Positions 28,176-37,164 of a DNA stretch of 64,000 bases are shown one piece after another. The stretch is from Ornithinimicrobium sp. CNJ-824 (GTDB lineage Bacteria; Actinomycetota; Actinomycetes; Actinomycetales; Dermatophilaceae): assembly GCF_001942405.1 (NCBI RefSeq), contig NZ_MKKA01000007.1, positions 19,139-83,138 on the forward strand, read 5' to 3'. The notes beneath the pieces are model-generated. The model had not been told where the DNA came from. It searched no databases and saw nothing but the letters and a program-made list of their open reading frames with translations. A program made the translations under genes and the position numbers. Numbering within the stretch: position 1 is the first letter of the stretch; every line of letters begins with the position of its first letter.

Positions 28176-29375
28176 TCAGGGCAGCCGGGCCTGCCGCATC
28201 AGCGGCGAGGGGTAGACGGTGCCGACCCGGACCCCGTCCAGCCACCGGGTGAGCCGGTCGGCCTCGACGTTCAGGGCCCTGCGGGCCTCGGCCGGCAGGC
28301 GGACGTCGGGGGCGGCCACCACCTGCACCACGCCCTCGTCGTCCTGGACCCACGCCCCGACGACCCGGCCGTCCCACCAGGCCGTGGTGCCCGCGTTGCC
28401 GTTGGTGTCGAACAGGAAGGGCCGCAGCCGCGGGTCGAGGTAGAAGTCCCGTCCCCTCCAGCCCATCGTCGTCGGGTCGAGCGTGGGCAGCAGGGCCGCC
28501 CAGGGCTCCACCGGCCCCACCGGGTCGAGGTCGTCCGGGAGCAGCCACGCCGTCGACCCGTCGTCGAGGACGACCTGCACCGCGTCGACGGCGGCGAGCG
28601 CCGCGCGGGCCGCCGTCCGGGTGGACCCCAGCCACCACTGGAGGTCCTCGAGCGTGCCCGGCCCGAAGGTGCGCAGCCAGCGGCGGACGAGCTCGGCATA
28701 CCCCTCCGCGGTCCCGGTCGGCTCCACCTGCCCGCCGAGCCACTCGTCGGCGAGCACCCAGGTGGGCCGGTTGAGCCGCCAGTGACCGGCGTTCGGCCCA
28801 CGGACGACCAGCCCCTCGGCGCCCAGCAGGGTGAGCACCCGGGGCGCCAGCGGAGCAGCCCCGCCGTAGCTCTTGCCGGGCGCGTGGACCACCTGGCCGG
28901 CCAGCTCGGGCAGCTCCTCGCGCAGCTGGCGGGCATTCGTCGGCGCCGCCCCGGTCAGCCGGTCGAGCACCCCGCTGCGGGCACGGTCCACCCAGGCCTC
29001 CCCGTCCGGGGCGACGCCGTGCCGCTCCACGTCCCGCACGAGCGCCCTGCGCTGGGTCTGGGCGACCCGCGCGGACGCGCTGCCCAGCACCGCGGGCAGC
29101 AGGTCCCGCGGCAGGACGAACAGCGTCCGGCGCATCGCCAGCTGCTTGACCAGCGACCGGTCCTCGCCGAGCACGCGGTCGACGTCCTCGGGCGCCGGGG
29201 GTGCCTCCGGGTCGGTCCTGGCCCGGACCGCCAGGTGCACCGTGGCGGCCTCGGTCGCGTGCAGCACCGTCATGGCCCGGGCCGCGGCCACCGGGTCGGG
29301 AACCCGGTGGTCGGGGTGGAGCGCGTGCCGGACGGCCAGCCTGGCCCGCCGTTCCCGGTCGTCGACGGTGCGCAC
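28176..29375 (-). CDS. Winged-helix DNA-binding protein, AlkZ-like glycosylase family
   Basis: 399 residues of the HTH_42/AlkZ superfamily (DNA glycosylases that unhook interstrand crosslinks). Typical blocks: ATEAATVHLAVRAR, LVKQLAMRRTLFVLPRDLLPAVL, NARQLREELPELAG (wing), RPTWVLADEWLGG, and WALLPTLDPTTMGWRGRDFYLDP. Tandem winged helices are expected. The QΦD/Q active-site motif of AlkZ (here LLPTLDPTTMGW region) should be checked before assigning repair activity. GTG start; it follows the methyltransferase gene by 11 nt. Confidence 0.82.
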   Translation of the reverse strand: MRTVDDRERRARLAVRHALHPDHRVPDPVAAARAMTVLHATEAATVHLAVRARTDPEAPPAPEDVDRVLGEDRSLVKQLAMRRTLFVLPRDLLPAVLGSASARVAQTQRRALVRDVERHGVAPDGEAWVDRARSGVLDRLTGAAPTNARQLREELPELAGQVVHAPGKSYGGAAPLAPRVLTLLGAEGLVVRGPNAGHWRLNRPTWVLADEWLGGQVEPTGTAEGYAELVRRWLRTFGPGTLEDLQWWLGSTRTAARAALAAVDAVQVVLDDGSTAWLLPDDLDPVGPVEPWAALLPTLDPTTMGWRGRDFYLDPRLRPFLFDTNGNAGTTAWWDGRVVGAWVQDDEGVVQVVAAPDVRLPAEARRALNVEADRLTRWLDGVRVGTVYPSPLMRQARLP

Positions 29376-29386
29376 GCGGCGGGCGG

Positions 29387-30007
29387 TCAGCCGGTCAGGG
29401 GCCGCCGGGCCGTCGCCAGGAAGACCTGGTAGCCCCGACCGTCCTTCTCGATGCGGGTGCAGTCCTCCACCCGCACGTCGACGAGGCCGACCGCCTCGAG
29501 GTCGGCGGCGAGCTCGGCCCGGTCGAACCCGTGGTGCCCGTCGAAGTCGTGCTGGTGGAAGGAGCCGTCCTCCTGGTCGAGGTCGGCGATCGCGAGGTGC
29601 CCGCCGGGGGTGAGCAGGTCGGCCAGCGCCGCCAGCGCGGCGTCCAGCTGCTGCACGTGGTGCAGCACGAGCGAGCCGACGACGAGGTCGAACCGTTCCT
29701 GCGGCACCTGCTGCATCTCCACGTCGAGGGCGACCACCCGGGCGTCCGACGGCAGGGCTCCCGTGGCGACCTTGTCCGCCATCACCGCCCGCATCCCGGC
29801 GGAGGTGTCGGCGAGGGTGATCGGCCCGACGCGGTCCTGCAGCGCCTGGGAGACCAGGCCCGTGCCGGCGCCGTACTCCAGCATCCGCTCGGCCCCGGTC
29901 AGGGGGACCGCGGCGGCCACGGCCTCGGCCACCTCGTGGGCCCGCCGGACCTTGTCCGGGTCGTCGTCCCAGGTGGCGGCCCGCTCGTCGAAGTGCTCCG
30001 CGTGCAT
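29387..30007 (-). CDS. Class I SAM-dependent methyltransferase
   Basis: 206 residues. It opens MHAEHFDERAATWDDDP, typical of UbiE/UbiG-like small-molecule methyltransferases. MLEYGAGTGLVSQAL is motif I (SAM loop), LADTSAGMRAV the acidic strand, FDLVVGSLVLHHVQQLDAALAALADLLTPGGHLAIAD motifs II-III (an interrupted run of 37 residues, described here by its ends). Acceptor unknown. GAGGAGC precedes the ATG. Confidence 0.85.
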   Translation of the reverse strand: MHAEHFDERAATWDDDPDKVRRAHEVAEAVAAAVPLTGAERMLEYGAGTGLVSQALQDRVGPITLADTSAGMRAVMADKVATGALPSDARVVALDVEMQQVPQERFDLVVGSLVLHHVQQLDAALAALADLLTPGGHLAIADLDQEDGSFHQHDFDGHHGFDRAELAADLEAVGLVDVRVEDCTRIEKDGRGYQVFLATARRPLTG

Positions 30008-30044
30008 GGTCGTGCGCTCCTCGGTGGGTAGGGTCCTCGGTCCC

Positions 30045-31115
30045 TCAGCGTGCCACGGGCGGGCGCGGGGCGGAGGGTCGTTCGCGCCGGGCCGGCTTCT
30101 CCGGGACCACGATCGCGGTCTGCGCGGCCGAGACGTCGCCCGCCAGGAGCACGGCCTCGGGGTCGCTGGCGTACCGGACCACGCCGAGCCCGATCGGGCC
30201 CTCCTCGGAGTGCCGGGCGACGCTGGTCAGCGTGCCCACGGCACGGCCGCCCTCCACCGGCACCAGCTCGGTCCCGGGGTCGGGCAGGACGTGCCCGGAC
30301 CCGTCGAGGTGCAGGAAGACGATCCGGCGCGGGGGCCGGCCCAGGTTCTTCACCCGGGCGACCGTCTCCTGGCCGCGGTAGCAGCCCTTCTCCAGGTGCA
30401 CCGCGGTGCGCAGCCAGTCCAGCTCGTGCGGGATGGAGCGGTGGTCGGTGTCGACGCCGGCCCGGGGACGCCAGGCGGCGACGCGCAGCGCCTCGGCCGC
30501 CCACGTCCCGGCCAGCGGCCGTCCGCCGACGGCCGCCTCGAGCTCGTCCCTGGGCACGAGCAGCTCCCGCCAGGCGCGGCCCCGGGCGGGGTGCTGGTCC
30601 TCGGGCGGTCCGTAGGCGAAGGTCTGGCCCTCCTCCCGGGGCCACGGGTCGACCCAGGCGAGGGGCTCGCCGGGGGCCGACCCGGCCCCCACGGGCTCGC
30701 CGAGCACGGCATACCCCTCGGTGACGTCGGCGACCTCCACCCGGAGCATGAAGCGCATCGAGTCCAGCCAGGCCGCGACCGCGGGGGCGGCCCCGGGCTC
30801 GGTGGTCAGCCAGGTCGTCTCCTCGTCGTCGACCACGTGCAGCGCGTGCTCCACGTGGCCCTTGGGCGAGAGGACCAGGGTCTCGGCCGAGGCGCGCGGC
30901 GCCAGGCCGAGCAGGTGCTGGGTGGTCAGCGAGTGCAGCCAGGACAGGCGGTCGGGCCCGGTGACGGTGACCACGCCCCGGTGGGACAGGTCGACCACCG
31001 CCAGCCCCTCGGCGAGCAGGCGCTGCTCCTTGGTGGGGTTGCCGTAGTGGGACGCCACGCCGGCGTCGGGCCCGGTCGCCTCGACGGCGCCGGGACGGGT
31101 GAGCAGCACGCTCAT
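30045..31115 (-). CDS. ygfZ: YgfZ/GcvT-like folate-binding protein
   Basis: 356 residues. Related to the T-protein of glycine cleavage; YgfZ uses a folate to maintain certain Fe-S enzymes. The signature KGCYRGQETVARVKNLGRPP (K-G-C-Y-x-G-Q-E) is intact. N-terminal GVVDL-like block AVVDLSHRGVVTVTGPDRLSWLHSLTTQ is also present. Start ATG at 31115 with GAAGGAGCC upstream; a longer frame to 31160 lacks a ribosome-binding site. It precedes the methyltransferase gene by 37 nt. Confidence 0.9.
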   Translation of the reverse strand: MSVLLTRPGAVEATGPDAGVASHYGNPTKEQRLLAEGLAVVDLSHRGVVTVTGPDRLSWLHSLTTQHLLGLAPRASAETLVLSPKGHVEHALHVVDDEETTWLTTEPGAAPAVAAWLDSMRFMLRVEVADVTEGYAVLGEPVGAGSAPGEPLAWVDPWPREEGQTFAYGPPEDQHPARGRAWRELLVPRDELEAAVGGRPLAGTWAAEALRVAAWRPRAGVDTDHRSIPHELDWLRTAVHLEKGCYRGQETVARVKNLGRPPRRIVFLHLDGSGHVLPDPGTELVPVEGGRAVGTLTSVARHSEEGPIGLGVVRYASDPEAVLLAGDVSAAQTAIVVPEKPARRERPSAPRPPVAR

Positions 31116-31205
31116 GGCACGGCTCCTTCGGTGGGGGTATGGAGTGCTCCGCCCCGCCACGCTACGTCACCGGGCGCCGTGGGCCCGGTTGTCAGTCCCG
31201 CGCCC

Positions 31206-31211
31206 TACACT
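31206..31211 (+). promoter_or_regulatory. -10 box for the LCP gene
   Basis: TACACT, 7 nt before the ATG at 31219. Confidence 0.5.
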
Positions 31212-31218
31212 GCCCGCC

Positions 31219-32475
31219 ATGGGGTTCACCGACCGCTCCGCCCGTGACCGGGGCGACACCGCACCGACCCGTCGTCGCCGTCGCGGCGGTCCCCTGCGGG
31301 CGCTGACCGCGGTCGTGGGGCTCGTGGCGCTGCTGGGGGTGCTCGTGCTGGGCGGGTACGCGTTCTGGCTGCAGCGCACGGTCTCGAGCAACATCGAGCA
31401 CGACGACCTGGTGGCCGAGGACCGGTCCACCATCACCCTCTCCCCCGACGTCTCCGGCGGCCAGCGCCCCGGGCAGGACGGGGCCGACGAGGAGGGCGAC
31501 GGCAGCGAGCAGCCGTCCGAGACGGGCGACACCGACGGGGAGGGCAGGGTCGACGCCGAGGACGACCCGGAGGTCGCCGAGGTGGACGACGAGGTCGCCC
31601 CCATCGTCGGCGACGACGGCCAGGAGATCGACGTCACCGGCGTCGAGGTCGAGGCCAGCGTCCCGGCCCGGCCCGGCGAGGCCGGCGACGCCCTGAACTT
31701 CCTCATCATCGGCAGCGACAGCCGCGACCTGTCCGTCGAGCGCGGCCGGTCCGACGTCATCGTGCTGGCGCACGTCGACGACGAGCGCGAACGGGTCGAC
31801 CTCGTGCACTTCCCCCGCGACCTGTTCGTCCCGATCGCCGGGACGGGCGGCAGCAGCAAGATCAACGCGTCCTACGCCTACGGCGGGGCCCCCCTGCTCA
31901 TCCAGACGCTGCAGCCGCTCATCGGTGTGCCGATCGACCACGTCGTCATCGTCAACTTCGAGAGCTTCAAGGCGATGACCGACGCCATCGGCGGGGTCAA
32001 CGTCCAGGTCACCGAGGCCGGCGGCGGCTTCGACGTGGGGACCCACTACATGGACGGCGAGCAGGGCCTGCGGTTCGTCCGCGAGCGCTACTCGCTGAGC
32101 CAGGGCGACATCTCCCGCGGCGAGCGCCAGATGCAGTTCGTCAAGGCGGTCATGCTCAAGGCGCTCTCCCGGGAGACCCTGACCAACCCGGCCCGGCTGG
32201 CCAGCTTCGTCGACGCGGCCACGACCAACCTCACCGTCGACCAGGACCTGCGCGTGGGCGACATGCGCAACCTGGCCTTCGAGCTGCGCGGCCTGCGGGG
32301 CGGGGACATCCACTTCTGGCAGGGACCGTGGCGGGGCATCGACATGCACCCGGTCGCCGGCTCCATCGTGCTCATGGCCGACGACCAGATGGCCACCCTC
32401 GGCGAGCACCTGCGCACCGACACGATGGAGTCCTACTCCGACCCGGTCTCCCCCCGGACCGGCTTCGGCGGCTGA
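31219..32475 (+). CDS. LytR-CpsA-Psr (LCP) family cell-wall ligase
   Basis: 418 residues. Basic N-terminus, one TM helix (about 28-50), an acidic low-complexity linker (about 75-145, DEEGDGSEQPSETGDTDG) and the extracellular LCP domain with NFLIIGSDSRD, RSDVIVLAHVD, VHFPRDLFVPI and KINASYAYGG, which bind the polyprenyl pyrophosphate head group through arginine and aspartate. LCP enzymes attach wall glycopolymers (arabinogalactan, teichoic acid-like) to peptidoglycan. The linker is longer than usual. Acceptor polymer unknown. Confidence 0.92.
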   Translation: MGFTDRSARDRGDTAPTRRRRRGGPLRALTAVVGLVALLGVLVLGGYAFWLQRTVSSNIEHDDLVAEDRSTITLSPDVSGGQRPGQDGADEEGDGSEQPSETGDTDGEGRVDAEDDPEVAEVDDEVAPIVGDDGQEIDVTGVEVEASVPARPGEAGDALNFLIIGSDSRDLSVERGRSDVIVLAHVDDERERVDLVHFPRDLFVPIAGTGGSSKINASYAYGGAPLLIQTLQPLIGVPIDHVVIVNFESFKAMTDAIGGVNVQVTEAGGGFDVGTHYMDGEQGLRFVRERYSLSQGDISRGERQMQFVKAVMLKALSRETLTNPARLASFVDAATTNLTVDQDLRVGDMRNLAFELRGLRGGDIHFWQGPWRGIDMHPVAGSIVLMADDQMATLGEHLRTDTMESYSDPVSPRTGFGG

Positions 32476-32496
32476 GGTCCGCGGGCGGCGCCCCGG

Positions 32497-32991
32497 TCAG
32501 ACGCGCTGCAGCTCGGCGGACACGTGCGACTGCAGGGCGTGACCGGTGGCCGCCATGTCCATGACCCACATCATGTTGCCGTTGACGTAGCCGTACATCC
32601 GGTGGGCCGCGGTGTACTCCTTGGCGTGCGGGCTGCGGATGACGCCGTCGGTGCGCAGCTCGACCCGGGCCGGCTGGGTGTGGCCGTAGTACATCTCCAC
32701 GATGCCAGTCGGGTGCGCCAGCACGAGCTCCACCTCGCCGTCGGCCTGCGGCCGCCAGAACCCGGTCTCGACCGCCGCCTCCTTGACCTTGTTGCCGTGC
32801 TCGTCGAGCAGCCAGGCCCGGGAGGTCCACATGAGGAAGGGCCGGCCGTCGTGGGTGACGTCGATCTCCTGGCCGAAGTTGCGGGACTCGATCGAGGGGT
32901 AGCCGACGACCCCCGCACCGGCCCAGGAGCCGATCATCCAGGCGAGGGGGGCCAGGTCGGGGTGCATGGTGGGGTCGAGCTCGATAGGCAC
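32497..32991 (-). CDS. Nitrobindin-like heme-binding beta-barrel protein (peroxynitrite isomerase family)
   Basis: 164 residues of the FABP-like/DUF1794 family. The nitrobindin signature GxWxGxG is present as GSWAGAG (residues 21-27), with an Arg-rich strand and a C-terminal GHALQSHVSAELQRV carrying the candidate heme-ligand histidine. Actinobacterial members bind heme and isomerise peroxynitrite. The true start is the GTG at 32991: TACCAT lies 6 nt before it and MPIELDPTMHP is the family N-terminus. Confidence 0.88.
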   Translation of the reverse strand: MPIELDPTMHPDLAPLAWMIGSWAGAGVVGYPSIESRNFGQEIDVTHDGRPFLMWTSRAWLLDEHGNKVKEAAVETGFWRPQADGEVELVLAHPTGIVEMYYGHTQPARVELRTDGVIRSPHAKEYTAAHRMYGYVNGNMMWVMDMAATGHALQSHVSAELQRV

Positions 32992-32997
32992 GCACCC

Positions 32998-33003
32998 ATG
33001 GTA
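32998..33003 (-). promoter_or_regulatory. -10 box for the nitrobindin-like gene
   Basis: TACCAT on the minus strand, 6 nt before the GTG at 32991; it decides the start. Confidence 0.5.
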
Positions 33004-33032
33004 GGGGTCCGGGCGTCGGGCCGTCGGACCGC

Positions 33033-33818
33033 TCAGGCGACGGCGTCGGGCACGAGGGCCAGCGCCACCAGGTAGGGCACGGCCCCGACCACGAGCACGG
33101 AGGCGATCGCGGTCACCAGCCGGGGGCGAGGCAGGGCCAGGGTCGGCAGCGGCGCCAGCACCGCCCGCACGGCCTGGCTGAGGGCGGCGCTGACCACGCC
33201 GACGAGCAGCCACGTCGTCCACGGGACGTCGAGCAGGAGCGCGACGAGCACGGCGGCCGCCCCGCCGCCGACCATCGCCAGCGGCACCAGCCAGCCCCGC
33301 AGACCGGGCCAGCGGCCCAGGAGGTCGGTGCCGGCGGAGGCCACGGCCGCCGCCAGGGCGCCGAGCACGAGGGCGGTGCCGTCGGCCGTGTGCGCGGGCG
33401 GGACCAGCAGGACCCCCACGGCGACCAGCGTGAGCGCCAGCACGACCGAGCTGACCGACACCACGAGGCGGGGACGCCCGTCGCGGCGGAACAGCTGGTG
33501 GGCGAACGCGGCGATCATCGAGATGCTCAGCGCGGCCGGGACCCACACCAGCCAGGGCGGGTCCGGTCGCGTGCCCACGGCCAGGACGAGCGCCAGCCCC
33601 CCGACGACGATGACGCCCAGCGACCCCCGCGGCGTCGGCAGCGCCAGCGCCCCGGCCCACCCCCAGGCCAGCGCCACCACGGCCGCCGCGAGCGCGAAGG
33701 TCAGCACCGCCGGGGACACGGCCGCGGCCAGGGCCAGCACCCCGGCCACCGTGGACACGGCCCCGGCCACGTGCGCCGACGGCGTGATCCGCGGGCGGCG
33801 CGCAGGCACGGGAGGCAT
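33033..33818 (-). CDS. Hypothetical polytopic membrane protein
   Basis: 261 residues with about eight hydrophobic segments (for example AGAVSTVAGVLALAAAV, LTFALAAAVVALAWGW, VIVVGGLALVLAVG, LSISMIAAFAHQLF) separated by short Arg/Asp loops. HQLFRRDGRPR is the only sizeable charged loop. Similar proteins are conserved beside the GlnR-like gene in related actinobacteria, but no function is recognised. The ATG at 33818 is preferred over the one at 33836 because CAGGAT lies 6 nt upstream. Confidence 0.75.
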   Translation of the reverse strand: MPPVPARRPRITPSAHVAGAVSTVAGVLALAAAVSPAVLTFALAAAVVALAWGWAGALALPTPRGSLGVIVVGGLALVLAVGTRPDPPWLVWVPAALSISMIAAFAHQLFRRDGRPRLVVSVSSVVLALTLVAVGVLLVPPAHTADGTALVLGALAAAVASAGTDLLGRWPGLRGWLVPLAMVGGGAAAVLVALLLDVPWTTWLLVGVVSAALSQAVRAVLAPLPTLALPRPRLVTAIASVLVVGAVPYLVALALVPDAVA

Positions 33819-33824
33819 GCCCCC

Positions 33825-33830
33825 ATCCTG
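33825..33830 (-). promoter_or_regulatory. -10-like box for the membrane protein gene
   Basis: CAGGAT on the minus strand, 6 nt before the ATG at 33818. Confidence 0.4.
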
Positions 33831-33873
33831 CCGCACGCGGTCCGTGCGGGCCGGGCACGGTGGCCAGCGCGAC

Positions 33874-33879
33874 TAGGCT
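33874..33879 (+). promoter_or_regulatory. -10 box for the GlnR-like gene
   Basis: TAGGCT, 7 nt before the GTG at 33887. Confidence 0.5.
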
Positions 33880-33886
33880 GGGCCCC

Positions 33887-34662
33887 GTGGCCGACCTGGT
33901 CCTCCTGACGCCCCGCACCCCGGCCGACGCCGCGGTGGCCCAGGTGGCGCCCGGACTGGTCCTGCTGCCGCACCGGGTGACCGTCCTGGGGATGGACGTC
34001 GGGGCCCTGGTCTCCCGCCCCGGCCGCGAGCCGGCACTGGTCGTCGTGGACGCGGTCACCGACCTGGTCGCCGCCCACGGCGTCCTGCGCACCCTGGCCG
34101 CCCTCGAGCTGGCGTCCCCCGTGCTGGCCGTCGTCGCCGACGCCGCCCTGGGCCTGCTCGACGACAGCTGGCCCCTGGACGACCTCGTCCTCACCGGGGC
34201 CGGTCCCGCCGAGGTCGCCGCCCGCGTGCGCCTCCTGCTCGCGCGACGGCATACCCTCCTCCGACCGGTGACGGCGGGCGCACCCGGCCCTCGGAGCACG
34301 GCGGAGGGCCGGGACCCCACGGGCGGGCGCCGTCCGCGGACGAGCCGCAGGCCATCCGCGTCGCGGACGTGGTGGTGGACGAGGCCAGCTGGACGGTCCG
34401 GGCGGGCGGGCAGGTGCTGGACCTGACCTACAAGGAGTTCGAGCTGCTGCGCTACCTGGTCGGCAGGCCAGGCCGGGTGGTCACGCGTGACACCCTCCTG
34501 CAGGAGGTCTGGGGGATGGACTACTACGGCGGCACGCGCACCGTCGACGTCCACATCCGCCGGCTGCGGGCCAAGCTCGGGCCCGAGCGCGAGTCGCTCA
34601 TCGGCACCATCCGCGGCGTGGGCTACCGGTTCAGCGGCCCGCGCGGTGGCGAGGACGGGTGA
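33887..34662 (+). CDS. GlnR-like orphan OmpR-family response regulator (one missing base)
   Basis: N-terminal receiver-like domain ([74 protein letters not shown]) of the atypical type found in GlnR, where phosphorylation is not required. A base is lost near 34253-34262 in the interdomain linker; the following frame reads [15 protein letters not shown] and on into the winged helix [28 protein letters not shown] and [15 protein letters not shown]. Restored length is about 258 residues. It is directly upstream of mshD, exactly as glnR (Rv0818) is in M. tuberculosis, so a nitrogen-regulatory role is likely. Confidence 0.82.
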
Positions 34663-34668
34663 CCGTGC

Positions 34669-34674
34669 CAGACT
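34669..34674 (+). promoter_or_regulatory. -10-like box for mshD
   Basis: CAGACT, 6 nt before the ATG at 34681. Confidence 0.4.
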
Positions 34675-34680
34675 GAGCCC

Positions 34681-35667
34681 ATGTCTGGCCAGAGCCCCAC
34701 CGTCGAGGAGCTTGCCCACCCCTCCCCGCCCCGCCTGTCCGGCGACGTGCTCGCGCTCGCCGTGCGCGCGGCCCAGCACGACGGCGTCCGACCGCTCTCC
34801 GAGCAGACCGTGCTCGAGGCCCGCCGGTTCTCCGACGAGGTGACGGTGCCCACCTCGACGCACCTGGTGGTCACGCAGGAGGTGCCGGGGACGCCCACCC
34901 CCCGGGTCCTGGCCTACGGCCACGTCGACTGCGGGGACCCCGACCACCCCTCCGCCGAGCTCGTGGTCGACCCCGAGCACCGGCGCCGCGGCCTGGGCGG
35001 GATGCTGCTGGACCACGTGCTGCGACGCTGGCCGGACGTGCGGCTGTGGAGCCACGGCGACCTGCAGGACGCCCGCCGTCTCTACACCTCGCGCCAGCTG
35101 GTCGTCGTCCGCGAGCTGTGGCAGATGAGCAGGCCGTTGCGGGGCGAGTGGAGCGACCTGCCCGACCACGTCGAGCTGCCCGAGGGCTTCGCCGTACGTC
35201 CTTTCGTCGTGGGCCAGGACGAGGAGCCGTGGCTGGTGGTCAACGCCCGGGCCTTCGCCGACCACGCCGAGCAGGGCCGGATGACCCTGACCGACCTGCG
35301 GGAACGCGAGCAGGAGCCGTGGTTCGACCCGCAGGGCTTCCTCGTCGTCGAGGACACCACCGACGTCGACCCCGACGGCAACGCCCGGATCGCGGCCTTC
35401 CACTGGACCAAGGTGGAACCCGCGCAGGCGGGCGGCCAGCCCACCGGGGAGGTCTACGTCGTCGGCGTCGACCCCGACTACCAGGGCCGGGGGCTGGGCC
35501 GGGCGGTGACCCTGCTGGGGCTGCAGCACCTACGCAACGTGGGGTGCGAGGTGGCCACCCTCTACGTGGACGGCGACAACGCCTCCGCGATCGCCACCTA
35601 CGGCCGGCTCGACTTCGAGCGGTCGGCCGTGGACGTCATGTATGCCGCCGGGCCCGACCGGTCGTGA
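34681..35667 (+). CDS. mshD: Mycothiol synthase MshD
   Basis: Last step of mycothiol synthesis: acetylation of Cys-GlcN-Ins with acetyl-CoA. 328 residues with two GNAT domains. The N-terminal one has VVDPEHRRRGLGGMLLDHVLRRWP, and the catalytic C-terminal one has YVVGVDPDYQGRGLGRAVTLLGLQHL (Q/RxxGxG/A acetyl-CoA loop) and VDGDNASAIATYGRLDF. Length is close to the usual 300-320. Adjacent to the GlnR-like gene and coupled by GTGA overlap to the NUDIX gene. Confidence 0.93.
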   Translation: MSGQSPTVEELAHPSPPRLSGDVLALAVRAAQHDGVRPLSEQTVLEARRFSDEVTVPTSTHLVVTQEVPGTPTPRVLAYGHVDCGDPDHPSAELVVDPEHRRRGLGGMLLDHVLRRWPDVRLWSHGDLQDARRLYTSRQLVVVRELWQMSRPLRGEWSDLPDHVELPEGFAVRPFVVGQDEEPWLVVNARAFADHAEQGRMTLTDLREREQEPWFDPQGFLVVEDTTDVDPDGNARIAAFHWTKVEPAQAGGQPTGEVYVVGVDPDYQGRGLGRAVTLLGLQHLRNVGCEVATLYVDGDNASAIATYGRLDFERSAVDVMYAAGPDRS

Positions 35668-36610
35668 GCGCCGGGGTCCCGCTCGTGCGGGCCGCGGGGG
35701 TGCTGCCCCACCGGGTCCACGAAGGGGTGCTGCAGGTCGCCCTGGTGCACCGACCCCGGTACGACGACTGGTCCTGGCCGAAGGGCAAGCTCGACCCCGG
35801 TGAGGACTTCGCCACCGCCGCGGCCCGCGAGACCTTCGAGGAGACCGGCCTGCGGGTGCGGCTCGGCCGGCCGCTGCCGGAGTCGCGCTACGCCCTGGCC
35901 GGAGGCCAGGACAAGGTGGTGCGCTACTGGGCCGGGGAGGTGGTCGGCGGCGAGGGACGGCTTGAGCACGAGGTCGACGAGGTGCGGTGGATGTCGCCGA
36001 CCCTGGCCGCCCGCCGGCTGACCTACGGGCGGGACCGCGACCAGCTGGACGCCCTGGTGGACCTCGCCGGTCGGCGACGCCTGGCCAGCTGGCCGCTGCT
36101 CGTCGTCCGGCACGCGCACGCGCATCCGCGCAACGGGTGGTCCGGGCCCGACCCCCTGCGTTTGCTGAGCCCGGTGGGGGTGCGCCGGGCCGCGCGGATG
36201 ACCGGCATCCTGGGCGCTACGCCCCGGTGCGGGTGCTCACCAGCCCGTCCGTGCGGTGCGCGGACACCGTCGCCCCCTACTGCACCGCCCGCGGCGTGGA
36301 GCTGGTGGCCAAGAAGGGTCTGTCCGAGGAGGGCTTCGAAGAGCGGCCCGAGAAGGTCGACAAGCACCTCCGCCGGCTCCTGGCCGCGGCGGAGCCGGTC
36401 GCCGTCTGCACGCACGGACCGGTCATGGGTCCGTTGCTGCGCGCCCTGCTGGGACGCGCCGGGGCGGACCTTCCCGGCACCGACCGCCGGATGCTGGCCC
36501 GCCTGCTCGACGTCGGTCTCGACAAGGGCGAGGTGCTGGCCCTGACGATGGTGGGGGCCGGCGACGGGGCCGAGGTCGTCGCCGTCGTGCGGCACCGGCC
36601 GCCGGGCTGA
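35664..36610 (+). CDS. NUDIX hydrolase with C-terminal histidine phosphatase domain, MutT1-like (one missing base)
   Basis: Two domains. Residues 1-140 carry the Nudix box GKLDPGEDFATAAARETFEE followed by TG. Residues 155-315 are a histidine phosphatase: LLVVRHAHAHPRN (catalytic RHA) and later VAVCTHGPVMGPLLRALLG (second histidine). The same layout occurs in mycobacterial MutT1, which hydrolyses 8-oxo-dGTP and diadenosine polyphosphates. A base is missing near 36217: GILG should continue RYAPVRVLTSPSVRC. Restored length is 315 residues. The GTG at 35664 overlaps the mshD stop. Confidence 0.87.
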
Positions 36611-36788
36611 GCCGCCGCCCACCGGAGGGGTGGGTGGTGCGTGCCGGACCGGGAGCGCCTCTCGGCGCGAGGCCGCTCGAAGCGGCGAATGTTGGAGCCC
36701 GGGGCTGCCGCGGCCCGGCACGCGACAGGAGACAACGAGGCGGGCCCGGGGTTTGTTCCCACCGGCACCGGGTCGTCGCCGGCCGGAC

Positions 36789-37142
36789 TCAGTCGGCGGC
36801 CTCGTAGGCGCGGACCAGCCATCCGTCGACCTCGTCGTCGACCTCGTCGGGGGACCGCAGCTCGAGGTGGTGCATCCACGTCCTCGGGGAGGGGTGGGCC
36901 ACCTCCTTCCACCGGGCGGAGGGGTCCCGGGCGGGCAGCACGACCGAGAGGACGGCGGGCACGGCGCTGCGGACGTAGCGCCCGGGCCGCCACACGTAGG
37001 CGAAGCCGCGGCGGCGGCGGAAGGCGACCTGGCTGCGGGACACCCTCACCTCTACCGGTCCGAGGGCCCGGACCGCCCGGTCGACCTCCTGGAGGATCGC
37101 CAGCCCCTCGGGGGACCCGGCGAAGAGCTCCTCGGTGCTCAC
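36789..37142 (-). CDS. DUF5655 domain-containing protein
   Basis: 117 residues. The whole protein is one DUF5655 domain (ELFAGSPEGLAILQEVDRAV, VEVRVSRSQVAFRRRRGFAYVW, HPSPRTWMHHLELRSPDEVD). The family is common in actinobacteria and is found both alone and fused to other domains; a nucleic-acid or small-ligand role has been guessed but not shown. Start at the GTG 37142 (a second GTG at 37145 is equally possible); no clear ribosome-binding site. Between its stop and the NUDIX gene lie 178 nt with nothing recognisable. Confidence 0.78.
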   Translation of the reverse strand: MSTEELFAGSPEGLAILQEVDRAVRALGPVEVRVSRSQVAFRRRRGFAYVWRPGRYVRSAVPAVLSVVLPARDPSARWKEVAHPSPRTWMHHLELRSPDEVDDEVDGWLVRAYEAAD

Positions 37143-37164
37143 CACCGCGGCCCGACCTCGCCCG

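Noticed and set aside
36611..36788. tRNA-like or ncRNA gene between the NUDIX and DUF5655 genes
   Set aside because: I could not fold a cloverleaf or find a promoter-terminator pair; only short GC hairpins expected by chance.
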